Source: a virus. Taken from it: DNA of 44,066 bases. Below the pieces are notes generated by a model. That model saw nothing but the letters and a program-made list of their open reading frames with translations, was not told the DNA's origin and made no database searches. Positions 15,011 through 21,691 of the stretch are shown here, piece after piece. The position numbers and the translations under genes were made by a program. Within the stretch, counting starts at the first letter, position 1. The number at the start of each line of letters is the position of its first letter. The stretch spans positions 1-44,066 of IMG/VR virus record IMGVR_UViG_2162886015_000005; one strand, 5' to 3'.

Positions 15011-16053
15011 ATAGAACGTCCCAGCATGTGCGCGGATTCGCGCCCAAGCCGTCTGCGGTTTGCCTCTCGCGTGTAAAGCTCTGCCATCTGGATTGTTTTC
15101 CAGCCAAAGATGGCCATGAGCTGATGCGCAGTCGCGCCGTTATCAGCCATTGTGGTTGCGGCGATCTTCCTCACCCCATGCGCCGACTTCTTCACGCCTG
15201 CCATCCGCGCGGCGCTGCTAAACGCATTCCCGAAGCTCTCCTTGGTGAAGGACTTCCCCTTCGCGCCGACAATGAATGTCAGATCCCCGCACGGGCCGGC
15301 CGCAAGCGTCGCCTCCAAAACCGGGAGCAGGGGAATGGTGACTTCGATCAACTCCCCACCCTTCTCCGTCTTGAAAGCGATCTCTCTGCCGTCAAGGCAA
15401 TTCCTGACATGCTGGCGGCCTAGCCTGGACACGTCGCCACGCCTGGGGCCGGTGTAGAGAAGCATGTCCAGCCAGACGCGCTCACACGTCCCAAGGGGCC
15501 AGCGGGCATGATAGGCAACCACATCGGCTTCCGTCCATTCCGGGAAGCCCTTTGTCTTGGGACGCTTGGGATTATCAACGTCCCGCGTCGGGTCGGTTTT
15601 GACATGCTGGGCTTTCTTGGCCCACCGAAATAGGCCCTTCATGGCGTCCAACCAGTTACGGGCTTGGGACGGGGTTGCGCGCCTAGCGTCCTTCCCGGCC
15701 TCTATGTCGCCCTCGGTGATGGCCGCGAACGGCTCACCCCCCGACTTGGCCAGGACGTGAAGCATGATGTTTTCCCGCTGGCGACGGGTGGCGGGTGAAA
15801 GTGACGCCCAAGCTGCCGTCTCGCGGTATTGTTCCCAAAGCCATTGGAGAGTCCCGGAGGCGGCTATAGCGGCCCGTGGAGACTCGTTCTCGATTGCCGC
15901 GTGGTAAGCAGTCCAAAACTCATCGCTGCCGTACTCGCCTTTTATACGAGTCCTGGGGCCGTCTCCGCGCCTGACATACCAGACGGTGCGGCCATGCCGG
16001 GTTCTCTCCTTGAGCAGCAGGGGCGGGGAGGGGCGGGGCATCTCCTCTATCAA
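14914..16053 (-). CDS. int: Tyrosine recombinase integrase
   Basis: 379 aa from a TTG at 16053 that overlaps the upstream stop (TTGA); an ATG at 16041 is an alternative. Integrates the phage into the host chromosome. Catalytic residues of the tyrosine recombinase family are visible: Arg in YTGPRRGDVSRL (residue 204 or 205), His292 and Arg295 in AHGVRK, and the nucleophile Tyr327 in AELYTREANRR. The first 80 residues form an arm-binding-like domain and 80-150 a SAM-like core-binding domain. It shows the phage is temperate. Confidence 0.93.
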   Translation of the reverse strand: MIEEMPRPSPPLLLKERTRHGRTVWYVRRGDGPRTRIKGEYGSDEFWTAYHAAIENESPRAAIAASGTLQWLWEQYRETAAWASLSPATRRQRENIMLHVLAKSGGEPFAAITEGDIEAGKDARRATPSQARNWLDAMKGLFRWAKKAQHVKTDPTRDVDNPKRPKTKGFPEWTEADVVAYHARWPLGTCERVWLDMLLYTGPRRGDVSRLGRQHVRNCLDGREIAFKTEKGGELIEVTIPLLPVLEATLAAGPCGDLTFIVGAKGKSFTKESFGNAFSSAARMAGVKKSAHGVRKIAATTMADNGATAHQLMAIFGWKTIQMAELYTREANRRRLGRESAHMLGRSIPAPERHEPRTAYLVEQNQEDNLSLVRSRKVP

Positions 16054-16226
16054 AGCGTGATTCTCCGCTTCGTAGCATTATCATTGGTGGCCGGGAGGGG
16101 TTCCGTGGTGACGCGAATCGGCCCCGTAGTGGGGATTTCCACAACTACCCGCGTTCCGGGTGATGAAGCAGCCTTGATGACCCTCTTAAGGTCAGCCTCG
16201 GTGCATCTCGCAGGGCGGCGGCTCAT
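16050..16226 (-). CDS. Small basic protein upstream of integrase (possible excisionase)
   Basis: 58 aa from the ATG at 16226, which overlaps the preceding stop (ATGA). Sequence MSRRPARCTEADLKRVIKAA then a beta-rich tail. Small proteins of this type are common immediately upstream of integrase in alphaproteobacterial prophages. Position suggests a recombination directionality factor, but no clear helix-turn-helix is visible, so this remains an inference. Confidence 0.6.
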   Translation of the reverse strand: MSRRPARCTEADLKRVIKAASSPGTRVVVEIPTTGPIRVTTEPLPATNDNATKRRITL

Positions 16227-16441
16227 TCCGAATATTCTTTGAGTTCTTGGTGCCAGCGGATCATTTCGACCACGTCGCCAGCAGCACAAGCGCGGGTGGC
16301 GCTTTGGATGGCGTGTTCCATCATGGCGATCTGAGGTTCGACAATGACGTTCGGCAGCCTCCGCAACTCCTTGTAGTGATCCTGGATGGAGCGGACCCGG
16401 GCAATCTCATTCGGCAGCGCGTCGGCAAGTGTCTCAGCCAT
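16223..16441 (-). CDS. Helical hypothetical protein
   Basis: 72 aa, helical throughout (ARVRSIQDHYKELRRLPNVIVEPQIAMMEHAIQSATRACAAGD). The ATG at 16441 follows a palindromic repeat whose TTGAAG end leads into AAAAAAGAGG. It is coupled to the gene before the integrase. No function recognised. Confidence 0.6.
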   Translation of the reverse strand: MAETLADALPNEIARVRSIQDHYKELRRLPNVIVEPQIAMMEHAIQSATRACAAGDVVEMIRWHQELKEYSE

Positions 16442-16457
16442 TCCAAACCTCTTTTTT

Positions 16458-16489
16458 CTTCAAGGCCGCTTTAGCGGCCGGCTCTTCCA
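16458..16489. repeat. Palindromic repeat, copy 5
   Basis: CTTCAA, stem GGCCGC-TTTA-GCGGCC, then GGCTCTTCC. A near-perfect hairpin 17 bp upstream of the minus-strand start at 16441. Confidence 0.8.
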
Positions 16490-16533
16490 AATCACTTCAC
16501 ATTAGCTTTGCTAAGGGTGGGGTAAGGGCTCCG

Positions 16534-16797
16534 TTACTTTTTGTGGTTTCGTGAAATGGTGGGGTCGCCGTACGGCAGCACCGCGAACTCAAATTCCAGG
16601 GCATTGCCCTCAAGGAAGGCGCAGCCAGTCAGCACTACGGCCATGCGCGGTCCATCTTCGCAGGCGGCGGCCTTCACCAGCCCAGCTATCGCGGTGATCT
16701 GCTTTCCGATCATGGCCGCATCCATCCAGCCCGCATTAACCGGCGTGACCCGGTATACGAACTTTTGGTCTTTCGGGATGGTGGCGACGACTGACAT
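16534..16797 (-). CDS. Hypothetical protein
   Basis: 87 aa, MSVVATIPKDQKFVYRVTPVN..., GGGAG 6 bases upstream. Ala-rich centre and a beta-rich end (ALEFEFAVLPYGDP). No family recognised. Part of the leftward block. Confidence 0.6.
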   Translation of the reverse strand: MSVVATIPKDQKFVYRVTPVNAGWMDAAMIGKQITAIAGLVKAAACEDGPRMAVVLTGCAFLEGNALEFEFAVLPYGDPTISRNHKK

Positions 16798-16806
16798 AGG
16801 GCTCCC

Positions 16807-17163
16807 TTACGCAGCCGCCCGGATCAGATAGAGCCCGATCCCGTTGGCGATGTGGTTTTCAATAAATTCAGCGGTAAAGCCGCGAAGATTGGCTTCAGGA
16901 TAGGTGACGCTTACGATAGTCGGGCCGTCCGGCATCCTGTCGCCGCTGCGTGTCTTGGAATGGGTGGCAATCCGCAACGTCCCGCGACGACCAGGGAAGC
17001 GATAATAGCAAGCCTCGCTTTTCATGCTCGACCAGACATGGACGAACCCAGCCCGCTTTGCCATATCCGCCGCCATGGTGCAGGCGACAAGAGCGGCGAT
17101 GCGGTCCTCATCGAACCGCCGCCTGGGTCTTATAGTCAGTGCACCGCGCCCGTTCACAGCCAA
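16807..17163 (-). CDS. Hypothetical protein
   Basis: 118 aa if a TTG at 17163 is used; GTG 17157 is an alternative and neither has a strong ribosome-binding site. The N-terminus is basic (RPRRRFDEDRIAALVACTMAADMAKRAGF). Beta-rich centre (VHVWSSMKSEACYYRFPGRRGTLRIATHS). Function unknown. Confidence 0.55.
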   Translation of the reverse strand: MAVNGRGALTIRPRRRFDEDRIAALVACTMAADMAKRAGFVHVWSSMKSEACYYRFPGRRGTLRIATHSKTRSGDRMPDGPTIVSVTYPEANLRGFTAEFIENHIANGIGLYLIRAAA

Positions 17164-17170
17164 CGCTCGT

Positions 17171-17374
17171 CTAAAGTTGCTGCTGGCAGCGAATGAGGAA
17201 CAGCGCGAACTCTTCCTTGCTGAAGACGCCTAGCGCCATGTCCTGCGATCCATCCGGCTTCTTGTCACCGCGCAATGTGACGTTCAGCTTCTCGGGGTTA
17301 CCGCCATCACGCTCGACATTCAGGAATGCGGGATCAAAGCCGCCGACTGTGACGGCACCAACTGTCTTGTTCAT
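17171..17374 (-). CDS. Hypothetical protein
   Basis: 67 aa from the ATG at 17374 (NKTVGAVTVGGFDPAFLNVE...), with GGAG 9 bases upstream. A compact predicted beta-rich protein ending in a helix (KEEFALFLIRCQQQL). It overlaps the stop of the upstream zinc-ribbon peptide gene by 4 bases. Confidence 0.6.
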   Translation of the reverse strand: MNKTVGAVTVGGFDPAFLNVERDGGNPEKLNVTLRGDKKPDGSQDMALGVFSKEEFALFLIRCQQQL

Positions 17375-17484
17375 GACTTTCTCCACATTTTTGGTTTCTT
17401 GCGGGGCTTAAGTTTTTTGCCGCAGTCCGCGCAGGTGACGGTGCCGTCGCGGTCCTTAACTCTCATCGTGCAAGCGCACTGCAT
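17371..17484 (-). CDS. Tiny zinc-ribbon-like protein
   Basis: 37 aa (MQCACTMRVKDRDGTVTCADCGKK...). Cys3, Cys5, Cys18 and Cys21 suggest a single zinc site, followed by a Lys/Arg-rich tail (KLKPRKKPKMWRK). GGAGGGTCTG sits directly before the ATG; the same leader motif precedes several other genes in this block. Stop overlaps the next ATG. Confidence 0.6.
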   Translation of the reverse strand: MQCACTMRVKDRDGTVTCADCGKKLKPRKKPKMWRKS

Positions 17485-17494
17485 CAGACCCTCC

Positions 17495-17527
17495 AAAAAG
17501 TGTGGGCCGAGCAGTGACGCCCGGCCC
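17495..17527 (-). terminator. Rho-independent terminator after the Acb2-like gene
   Basis: On the minus strand a 9-bp stem (GGGCCGGGC with GCTCGGCCC, one wobble), loop GTCACT, then ACACTTTTT. It begins 7 bases beyond the Acb2-like stop and divides the leftward operon. Confidence 0.7.
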
Positions 17528-17533
17528 GAATTG

Positions 17534-17782
17534 CTACGAGGTCAATTCCTTGACCACCCACATGACGGACTGCTCCAGGCTGGTGATGGCCAGGGAGTTG
17601 TACCGGCCCGGCTTCACGCGACCGAACAGGGCTTCCAGTTCTGCCGCCTTGGTCTTGATCTCGTCATGCAGGGCTTTCTCGTCATCCGCCAGCGCACGAT
17701 AGGTGGGGCGGAACCGGGAGACGGGGTGCGCCTGGTCAGCGCTTTGCCGGGCATCCGGCTTGCCTTCAAATAGATCTGCCAT
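17534..17782 (-). CDS. Acb2/Tad1-like cyclic-nucleotide sponge (anti-CBASS)
   Basis: 82 aa. After a flexible head, residues 27-80 read YRALADDEKALHDEIKTKAA, then ELEALFGRVKPGR, then LAITSLEQSVMWVVKEL. This two-helix hairpin pattern, with Arg60 before a LAxTxLExxxMWxVK helix, is that of the Acb2/Tad1 hairpin domain. Known members oligomerise and sequester cyclic di- and trinucleotides or related signals, blocking CBASS and similar immunity. Placement among small accessory early genes and the terminator directly downstream fit an anti-defence gene. Ligand cannot be told from sequence. Confidence 0.75.
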   Translation of the reverse strand: MADLFEGKPDARQSADQAHPVSRFRPTYRALADDEKALHDEIKTKAAELEALFGRVKPGRYNSLAITSLEQSVMWVVKELTS

Positions 17783-17783
17783 G

Positions 17784-18128
17784 TCAGTTCAGGTCCTTCT
17801 TGGTTACACGGCCAAACATGATTGCTTGGACGTCTGGTGATAAATGCCCCAGGCACTCTTGGCCGGCAGGGCTCGCGGCCCATTCGTCGCTTTCTTCCTT
17901 GGTGGCGTCGAACTCGCCTTGCGCCACGCGGGCGGCAAATTTGGTGAAACCCGCCGCCGACAGTTCTTTGTGAAGCTGGGTGATCGGACAATCGTAGGTG
18001 TCGGCATAGTCGTCAAACTCGCCGGTCAGGGCGCGCACGGCGAAGGCTTCATACTTCGCGGCGTTCTCCTGCGAAGCGATGGCGGCCACCTTCCGCAACT
18101 CCGCCGCCAGTTTTTCGGATGTTCTCAT
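17784..18128 (-). CDS. Hypothetical protein upstream of the Acb2-like gene
   Basis: 114 aa, mostly helical (SEKLAAELRKVAAIASQENA; DYADTYDCPITQLHKELSAAGF; KFAARVAQGEFDATKEESDEW). The stop is 1 base from the Acb2-like start, so the two are probably translated together. No recognised domain; guilt by association makes it worth testing as an accessory anti-defence gene. Confidence 0.6.
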   Translation of the reverse strand: MRTSEKLAAELRKVAAIASQENAAKYEAFAVRALTGEFDDYADTYDCPITQLHKELSAAGFTKFAARVAQGEFDATKEESDEWAASPAGQECLGHLSPDVQAIMFGRVTKKDLN

Positions 18129-18139
18129 TGCCGCTCGCT

Positions 18140-18310
18140 TTATTTTGGATATTGTATTGGTTGGTCTGTCGCCGCCTGCGGCTCCGGCGCATCAAAAAGC
18201 CCAACGGTGAAAACCACACCTTCAGCGAAGGCTTTTCGTTTCTCTCCATCTTCTGGAAAGCGTTTCTGGGCTTCGGCTGCAGTCAATCTGAAAATGTTCG
18301 GCACTTGCAT
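18140..18310 (-). CDS. Small hypothetical protein
   Basis: 56 aa (MQVPNIFRLTAAEAQKRFPE...DAPEPQAATD...). The ATG overlaps the 3' end of the upstream gene by 28 bases in another frame. The C-terminal codons cross a degenerate palindrome (GAGCCGC-AG-GCGGC) that may belong to the repeat family. Function unknown. Confidence 0.5.
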   Translation of the reverse strand: MQVPNIFRLTAAEAQKRFPEDGEKRKAFAEGVVFTVGLFDAPEPQAATDQPIQYPK

Positions 18311-18480
18311 TTTGTCGTCCTCTGCTGTTTTGCGTTCGCAACGATGATGTTAGCGACGACCGCTTCAAGCCCGCGCTTCATCTGGTATCGCCTGATGGCC
18401 TTTTGCTGATCCGCCATCTGGTGGAAACGCGGCCACGCTGCCCGGCAAGCCGCCTCAATTCTCGGGTCTTCATAATTCAT
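18283..18480 (-). CDS. Hypothetical protein
   Basis: 65 aa, basic and helical (ACRAAWPRFHQMADQQKAIRR), with GGGGAG 9 bases upstream. The C-terminus has KCKC. Similar short helical proteins are common in alphaproteobacterial phages, with no known role. Confidence 0.6.
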   Translation of the reverse strand: MNYEDPRIEAACRAAWPRFHQMADQQKAIRRYQMKRGLEAVVANIIVANAKQQRTTKCKCRTFSD

Positions 18481-18493
18481 GAAAAGCGCTCCC

Positions 18494-18703
18494 CTAGCAG
18501 AGGCGGAAATCGCGAGAGGCTTTGCACCGCCCGCAACTTACCTGCCGCTTGTTGGTTGTGAACTCGTATATGTCACCCAATGCCACTTCAAATTCCCCGT
18601 CGCAGTTTTCGATGCGAAAGCCGTTGACGCCGCAAGCTGTGATGATGGTATGCGGATATTCCGGCGTCGCGGTGCCTTCAAAGTGGATTTTGTTTTGCTT
18701 CAC
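18494..18703 (-). CDS. Small Cys-containing hypothetical protein
   Basis: 69 aa from a GTG at 18703 directly preceded by GAGGGTCTG. Beta-rich centre and CGRCKASRDFRLC at the C-terminus, with one Cys earlier (TACGVNGF), so a zinc site is possible. Function unknown. Confidence 0.6.
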   Translation of the reverse strand: MKQNKIHFEGTATPEYPHTIITACGVNGFRIENCDGEFEVALGDIYEFTTNKRQVSCGRCKASRDFRLC

Positions 18704-18737
18704 CAGACCCTCGCCTATGTTTGGGTTTTGGTATTGG

Positions 18738-18812
18738 TGGAGCGGACAGCCGGGATCGAACCGGCGACACCCAGCTTGGAAGGCTGGTGTTCTACCGCTG
18801 AACTATGTCCGC
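18738..18812 (-). tRNA. tRNA-Gly (anticodon UCC)
   Basis: A complete cloverleaf on the minus strand: acceptor GCGGACA with TGTCCGC, discriminator T and encoded CCA, D-arm with AGCGGTAG, anticodon arm CCAGC-CTTCCAA-GCTGG, and T-arm with GGTTCGATCC. Anticodon TCC reads GGA and, with wobble, GGG. It sits inside the leftward early block rather than at a genome edge, so it is probably a carried tRNA rather than the trace of an attachment site. Confidence 0.92.
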
Positions 18813-18964
18813 GAAATTGTGCCGGGTTCATTGCCACGCGACCCGGCGCGCGCTTGGACAGGATGTGACCGCCGTCTGCGGACGTACCGCAACCTCGCGC
18901 GCTGGTGGTAAACGGGCCAGCGTAGCAATCCTTCTCCATGGGCAATCTCAAATTACGCTCCAAT
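18813..18964. other. Non-coding spacer upstream of tRNA
   Basis: About 150 bases between the tRNA and the gene at 18965. It contains one 7-bp stem (GCCGGGT with ACCCGGC, 13-base loop) at 18822-18848, with no T-run. Frames here continue through the tRNA and do not look like genes. Confidence 0.4.
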
Positions 18965-19282
18965 CTATTCCGGGTTGAATTGACGCTCGATGGCGTTCAG
19001 GGCGTAGCCGTATAGCCAGCTTGAGCCTTCGACATACAGGCGGCGGCTGACCCATGGCCTGCCCTCGCAAACTACATCGGGGTCATCGCCCGGAATATCG
19101 ACTTCAGCCGTGCGACCGTCCCGCACGAAGCGAAAACCAAACCATCCGCGATTGTCGGTTTCCGGGTGGCGCGAGGCCGTCGATCCAGTGTCGGCGCAAA
19201 TGCGCTCCGCGATCTTCAGTGCATTGTCCTCGGTGGCCGTGTCGCTTGCCTCGGTGCCGGGATTAATAAAGACAGTTGCCAT
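18965..19282 (-). CDS. Hypothetical protein
   Basis: 105 aa from the ATG at 19282 with GGAG upstream (MATVFINPGTEASDTATEDN...). An aromatic, beta-rich core (GWFGFRFVRDGRTAEVDIPGDD) and a C-terminal helix (SSWLYGYALNAIERQF). Function unknown. Confidence 0.6.
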   Translation of the reverse strand: MATVFINPGTEASDTATEDNALKIAERICADTGSTASRHPETDNRGWFGFRFVRDGRTAEVDIPGDDPDVVCEGRPWVSRRLYVEGSSWLYGYALNAIERQFNPE

Positions 19283-19292
19283 TTGATGCTCC

Positions 19293-19475
19293 TCAGTTGA
19301 AGGCTTCTTTGGGCCAGCAGATGATGTGCAGACCTTTTCCAAAAGGGTCAGTTGAAAGAGCGGGCTTGCCGCCACCATCGCGGCACACCTTCATATCTTT
19401 GGTGACGGTCGCCACGTCATCGTCTTTCCCGCAACCTGCGAGGGCTAGAATCGCGAAGAACATGACCATTCTCAT
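19293..19475 (-). CDS. Small lipoprotein
   Basis: 60 aa. Lipoprotein signal MRMVMFFAILALAGC with lipobox LAGC and Cys at residue 15, followed by KDDD, then a short mature part with two further Cys. An early-expressed phage lipoprotein could act in superinfection exclusion; that is inference from location and class. Confidence 0.65.
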   Translation of the reverse strand: MRMVMFFAILALAGCGKDDDVATVTKDMKVCRDGGGKPALSTDPFGKGLHIICWPKEAFN

Positions 19476-19485
19476 TTGCGGATCC

Positions 19486-19656
19486 TTAAACGGGAATTAT
19501 TTTGGTAATGGTTTTCGTGCAGCCGTCAAAAAGCGTGTAGTCACCACCACGCTTGCGGCAGGCCGTGCTCGCTGGGCACCACGTTTGATAAGCCAGCACC
19601 ACCAGAAATGCCCCGACGATAATTAGGACAATGGGGTTCTTAAATTCATCTGGCAT
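19486..19656 (-). CDS. Small membrane protein
   Basis: 56 aa from the ATG at 19656, which is preceded by GGAGGGTCTG; a longer frame upstream is not protein-like. One membrane helix (NPIVLIIVGAFLVVLAYQTW) and then a Cys-containing tail (CPASTACRKRGGDY...FDGC). Followed directly by the lipoprotein gene, so both may act at the envelope. Confidence 0.6.
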   Translation of the reverse strand: MPDEFKNPIVLIIVGAFLVVLAYQTWCPASTACRKRGGDYTLFDGCTKTITKIIPV

Positions 19657-19666
19657 CAGACCCTCC

Positions 19667-19903
19667 CTATTGCGCGTCGCAAACCGTGGCGGTGCGCGCC
19701 TCGGTGTCAATTTCGACGGTGACGTATTCGCTGTACCTGAACCACTTGGCTGCGATCTTGGCCGTGGCCTCGCGCCGGTTCTCGAAAAGCGCCTCGCGGT
19801 CTTCTCCGGTAAGGCCCGGGATTTTGGCGATGTCTTCGCGGACCGCTTCGTCAATCGCGTCGCCCAGTGTGTCGGGGTCCTTCATGGTGACTTTGAACTT
19901 CAT
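19667..19903 (-). CDS. Hypothetical protein
   Basis: 78 aa from the ATG at 19903 (MKFKVTMKDPDTLGDAIDEA...), GGAG 9 bases upstream. A small mixed alpha-beta protein with an acidic helix and final strands YVTVEIDTEARTATVC. Proteins of this look are common in alphaproteobacterial prophages. Function unknown. Confidence 0.6.
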   Translation of the reverse strand: MKFKVTMKDPDTLGDAIDEAVREDIAKIPGLTGEDREALFENRREATAKIAAKWFRYSEYVTVEIDTEARTATVCDAQ

Positions 19904-19919
19904 GGTTTCGGCTCCGTTC

Positions 19920-20126
19920 TTAAAGTCCGATAAATTCGACTTGGCGCTGTTCGTCGCCGGAGAAATAGAACCGCTCGCCCGCCGCCTGTCGGACACTGAC
20001 AAGCTGGTAAAGCCGCAGCGCCTGCCGCATCACCTGCGTCTTGCTCAAATCTTTTTCAGCGGCCAGCGTGTCGAGCGCGGCCATTTCCTTTTCGTTCAGA
20101 TTGAGCGTCATGGTGGTGGCTGGCAT
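19920..20126 (-). CDS. Ribbon-helix-helix DNA-binding protein
   Basis: 68 aa with GGAG 6 bases upstream. MTLNLNEKEMAALDTLAAEK, then DLSKTQVMRQALRLYQL is the ribbon-helix-helix layout: an N-terminal strand, two helices, and the SKTQVMRQAL turn. The C-terminal tail (GERFYFSGDEQRQVEFI) may bind a partner. It is probably a transcriptional regulator or an antitoxin-type protein; no toxin gene is recognised next to it. Confidence 0.75.
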   Translation of the reverse strand: MPATTMTLNLNEKEMAALDTLAAEKDLSKTQVMRQALRLYQLVSVRQAAGERFYFSGDEQRQVEFIGL

Positions 20127-20135
20127 ATGGGCTCC

Positions 20136-20435
20136 TCAAAAATTGCCGTTGTTGGCTTTGCACTTGTCGCAGGCACGGGGCTGTCCCGGCTCCTGCTGAT
20201 CCTCAAATTCCTGACCGCAGAGCTGGCAGGCGCTTCCATACTTCTTCATCCATGCTTTGCTGCCGGCGAAAAGTTCGCTGTCCCGGTTGGGGCATGAGAA
20301 GTCGCAATCCTCCGAGCCGGCCATCGTGCATTGGCCGTCAGCCATCAGGCCGCAGTCGAAGTCGTCCGCATCTTCGTCATCCTGCTCATCGTTGAGCATG
20401 TCGAAATAGTCATCATCCTCGCCTGGGTGGCTCAT
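20136..20435 (-). CDS. Acidic Cys-rich zinc-binding-like protein
   Basis: 99 aa. The first 27 residues are very acidic (DDDYFDMLNDEQDDEDADDF). Then follow several Cys pairs, ending in CQLCGQEF...RACDKCK, a zinc-ribbon-like knuckle pair. GGAG precedes the ATG. Function unknown; perhaps a protein-interaction or DNA-mimic type role, which is speculation from charge alone. Confidence 0.6.
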   Translation of the reverse strand: MSHPGEDDDYFDMLNDEQDDEDADDFDCGLMADGQCTMAGSEDCDFSCPNRDSELFAGSKAWMKKYGSACQLCGQEFEDQQEPGQPRACDKCKANNGNF

Positions 20436-20447
20436 GTTTTTCGCTCC

Positions 20448-20726
20448 TTATTCCACGATCTTGATGCTGGCGGGACGGTATTCGACAGCAACCGCCTCGA
20501 TGCTTTCCGGCGTCGGCTTGTAGAACCAGGGACCGGGGCAACTACTCGCCGCGCGCAATGCCCTCTCTGGAGTGTCGAACGGGCGCGCTTGCATGATGCC
20601 GTCTCGCCACTGATACCAGCCGCCTCCTTCATTGCTCCACCCAAGCCAAACGGTGTCGCCCGCTTTAATACCTTTTAGGTTCCCTGGTGTTTCCGCGACT
20701 TTCGCACGCACCACAAATTCCGGCAC
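20448..20726 (-). CDS. Hypothetical protein
   Basis: 92 aa from a GTG at 20726 preceded by GAGGGTCT. VPEFVVRAKVAETPGN is followed by a Trp-rich beta region (DTVWLGWSNEGGGWYQWRDG), then a helix and a final strand. No family recognised. Confidence 0.55.
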   Translation of the reverse strand: MPEFVVRAKVAETPGNLKGIKAGDTVWLGWSNEGGGWYQWRDGIMQARPFDTPERALRAASSCPGPWFYKPTPESIEAVAVEYRPASIKIVE

Positions 20727-20736
20727 AAGACCCTCG

Positions 20737-20916
20737 CTATTCGTTGATGGGTTGCAGAGAAAGGCCAGGCAGCGCAGCGCGCGCCCGCTCATACCCAGTG
20801 TGGTCGCAGCCTTCCGTGCCGTGACAGATGGGGCACGGCAGGAACGGGAAGCCCGGCAGCGCAGGCAGTTCGCTCCATCCCTCGTAATAGGCTTGGGCAG
20901 CTTCGGCCTTGTTCAT
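20737..20916 (-). CDS. Small CPxC zinc-knuckle protein, paralogue of the gene at 24457
   Basis: 59 aa from the ATG at 20916. Residues 20-45 (ALPGFPFLPCPICHGTEGCDH then YERARA) closely match residues 18-45 of the protein at 24457-25080 (AIPGYPFLPCPICKGVEGCNH). Cys, Cys, Cys, His form a likely zinc site. The two genes share this domain by duplication. Function unknown. Confidence 0.6.
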   Translation of the reverse strand: MNKAEAAQAYYEGWSELPALPGFPFLPCPICHGTEGCDHTGYERARAALPGLSLQPINE

Positions 20917-20954
20917 AGGAGCCTGCCCCAAAAGTCCCTGTCTGGATCGCGCAT
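20913..20954 (-). CDS. 13-codon ORF with strong ribosome-binding site (leader peptide candidate)
   Basis: GGGAGGGCCTT lies just before ATG, the frame reads MRDPDRDFWGRLL, and its stop overlaps the ATG of the gene at 20916 (ATGA). It may serve to couple translation of that gene, which has a poor site of its own. Confidence 0.4.
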   Translation of the reverse strand: MRDPDRDFWGRLL

Positions 20955-20964
20955 AAGGCCCTCC

Positions 20965-21168
20965 CTATCCGCCAAGTGGCGTACGGCAATTTTCAGGCAG
21001 CCCCCGGCAATTGCATTTGTGAACCATCAGGCAGTGCCCGTCATCGCCGTGATAGCCTTCGTGATGACCGCACGGACACATGCGCGGCCCTTTGACGTAG
21101 CACCATGCGGGCACATAGGGCGTCTCCGCGTTCGGCCCTGGATTGCTGCGGCTGATTTCTCCCGGCAT
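20965..21168 (-). CDS. Small Cys/His-rich zinc-binding-like protein
   Basis: 67 aa, ATG at 21168 after GAGGGTCTT. Cys and His clusters (MCPCGHHEGYHGDDGHC, then HKCNC) suggest one or two zinc sites. Function unknown. Confidence 0.6.
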   Translation of the reverse strand: MPGEISRSNPGPNAETPYVPAWCYVKGPRMCPCGHHEGYHGDDGHCLMVHKCNCRGLPENCRTPLGG

Positions 21169-21178
21169 AAGACCCTCC

Positions 21179-21304
21179 TCAGAAATCCTTGCTGCATTGA
21201 CCGGTCATCTGCTTGCGCCAGATGCGGAGTTGAACACCGATAGCCCACAGCGCCCACGCTATCGCGCCTTTCAGGATAAGGTCGGCAGCTTCATAGCGGG
21301 TCAT
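21179..21304 (-). CDS. Tiny membrane-like protein
   Basis: 41 aa (MTRYEAADLILKGAIAWALWAIGVQLRIWRKQ...). One hydrophobic helix flanked by charges. It fills the gap between the gene at 20965 and the HNH gene, and its own stop leads into the next gene's leader. No family. Confidence 0.5.
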   Translation of the reverse strand: MTRYEAADLILKGAIAWALWAIGVQLRIWRKQMTGQCSKDF

Positions 21305-21362
21305 TGGCGTGGCTTTCTTTAGCGGTGGGCGGTTCAGGAGTGGCGAGGCTGAAGACGGTCAT
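21291..21362 (-). CDS. 23-codon ORF coupled to the HNH gene
   Basis: MTVFSLATPEPPTAKESHANDPL starts at the ATGA overlap with the HNH stop. It runs over the next start. It may be only a coupling frame; composition gives no function. Confidence 0.3.
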   Translation of the reverse strand: MTVFSLATPEPPTAKESHANDPL

Positions 21363-21691
21363 GTTTCGATCCTCCGCGTCCATGCGTTGTATCCGGGTGG
21401 CGCTTTCCGAAATCCGCTGCGCTTCTTAAACCCGAGATGCTTGGCCTTGATGTTGTCGGCCTTCTGCATCATCGGGCGATCTACAGTGTGGGTTTTGACG
21501 CTGTGATGGGCAGAGCAAAGAACGGCGCAGTTCTCTAGCGTAGGCTCTCCACCAAGCCCGTCAGGCACGATATGGTCGTACTGGAAATGACCTACCATCA
21601 GCTTGATGCCGCAGTCCTTTGCCTCGCAGCGACCCTTACAGCGCTCCCAAGCCGCTTTCCTGACCTTGGCTGAGAACTCTGTCCTAGCCAT
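21359..21691 (-). CDS. HNH endonuclease
   Basis: 110 aa from the ATG at 21691, overlapping the end of the upstream gene. RCEAKDCGIKLMVG is followed by FQYDHIVPDGLGGEPTLENC, then AVLCSAHHSVKT. This is the HNH fold with its DH, N and HH residues and zinc-type Cys. It lies in the recombination cluster rather than beside the terminase, so it may be a DNA-processing nuclease or free-standing HNH. Confidence 0.75.
   Translation of the reverse strand: MARTEFSAKVRKAAWERCKGRCEAKDCGIKLMVGHFQYDHIVPDGLGGEPTLENCAVLCSAHHSVKTHTVDRPMMQKADNIKAKHLGFKKRSGFRKAPPGYNAWTRRIET

Noticed and set aside
18738-18812. tRNA-Gly as the attachment site
   Set aside because: It is nearly 3 kb from the integrase, complete, and embedded among early genes; no second copy of its 3' end was seen in the window.
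18715-18963. Open frame across the tRNA (minus strand)
   Set aside because: It is the usual artefact of translating a tRNA gene (SSAVEHQPSKLGVAGSIPA-like peptide).
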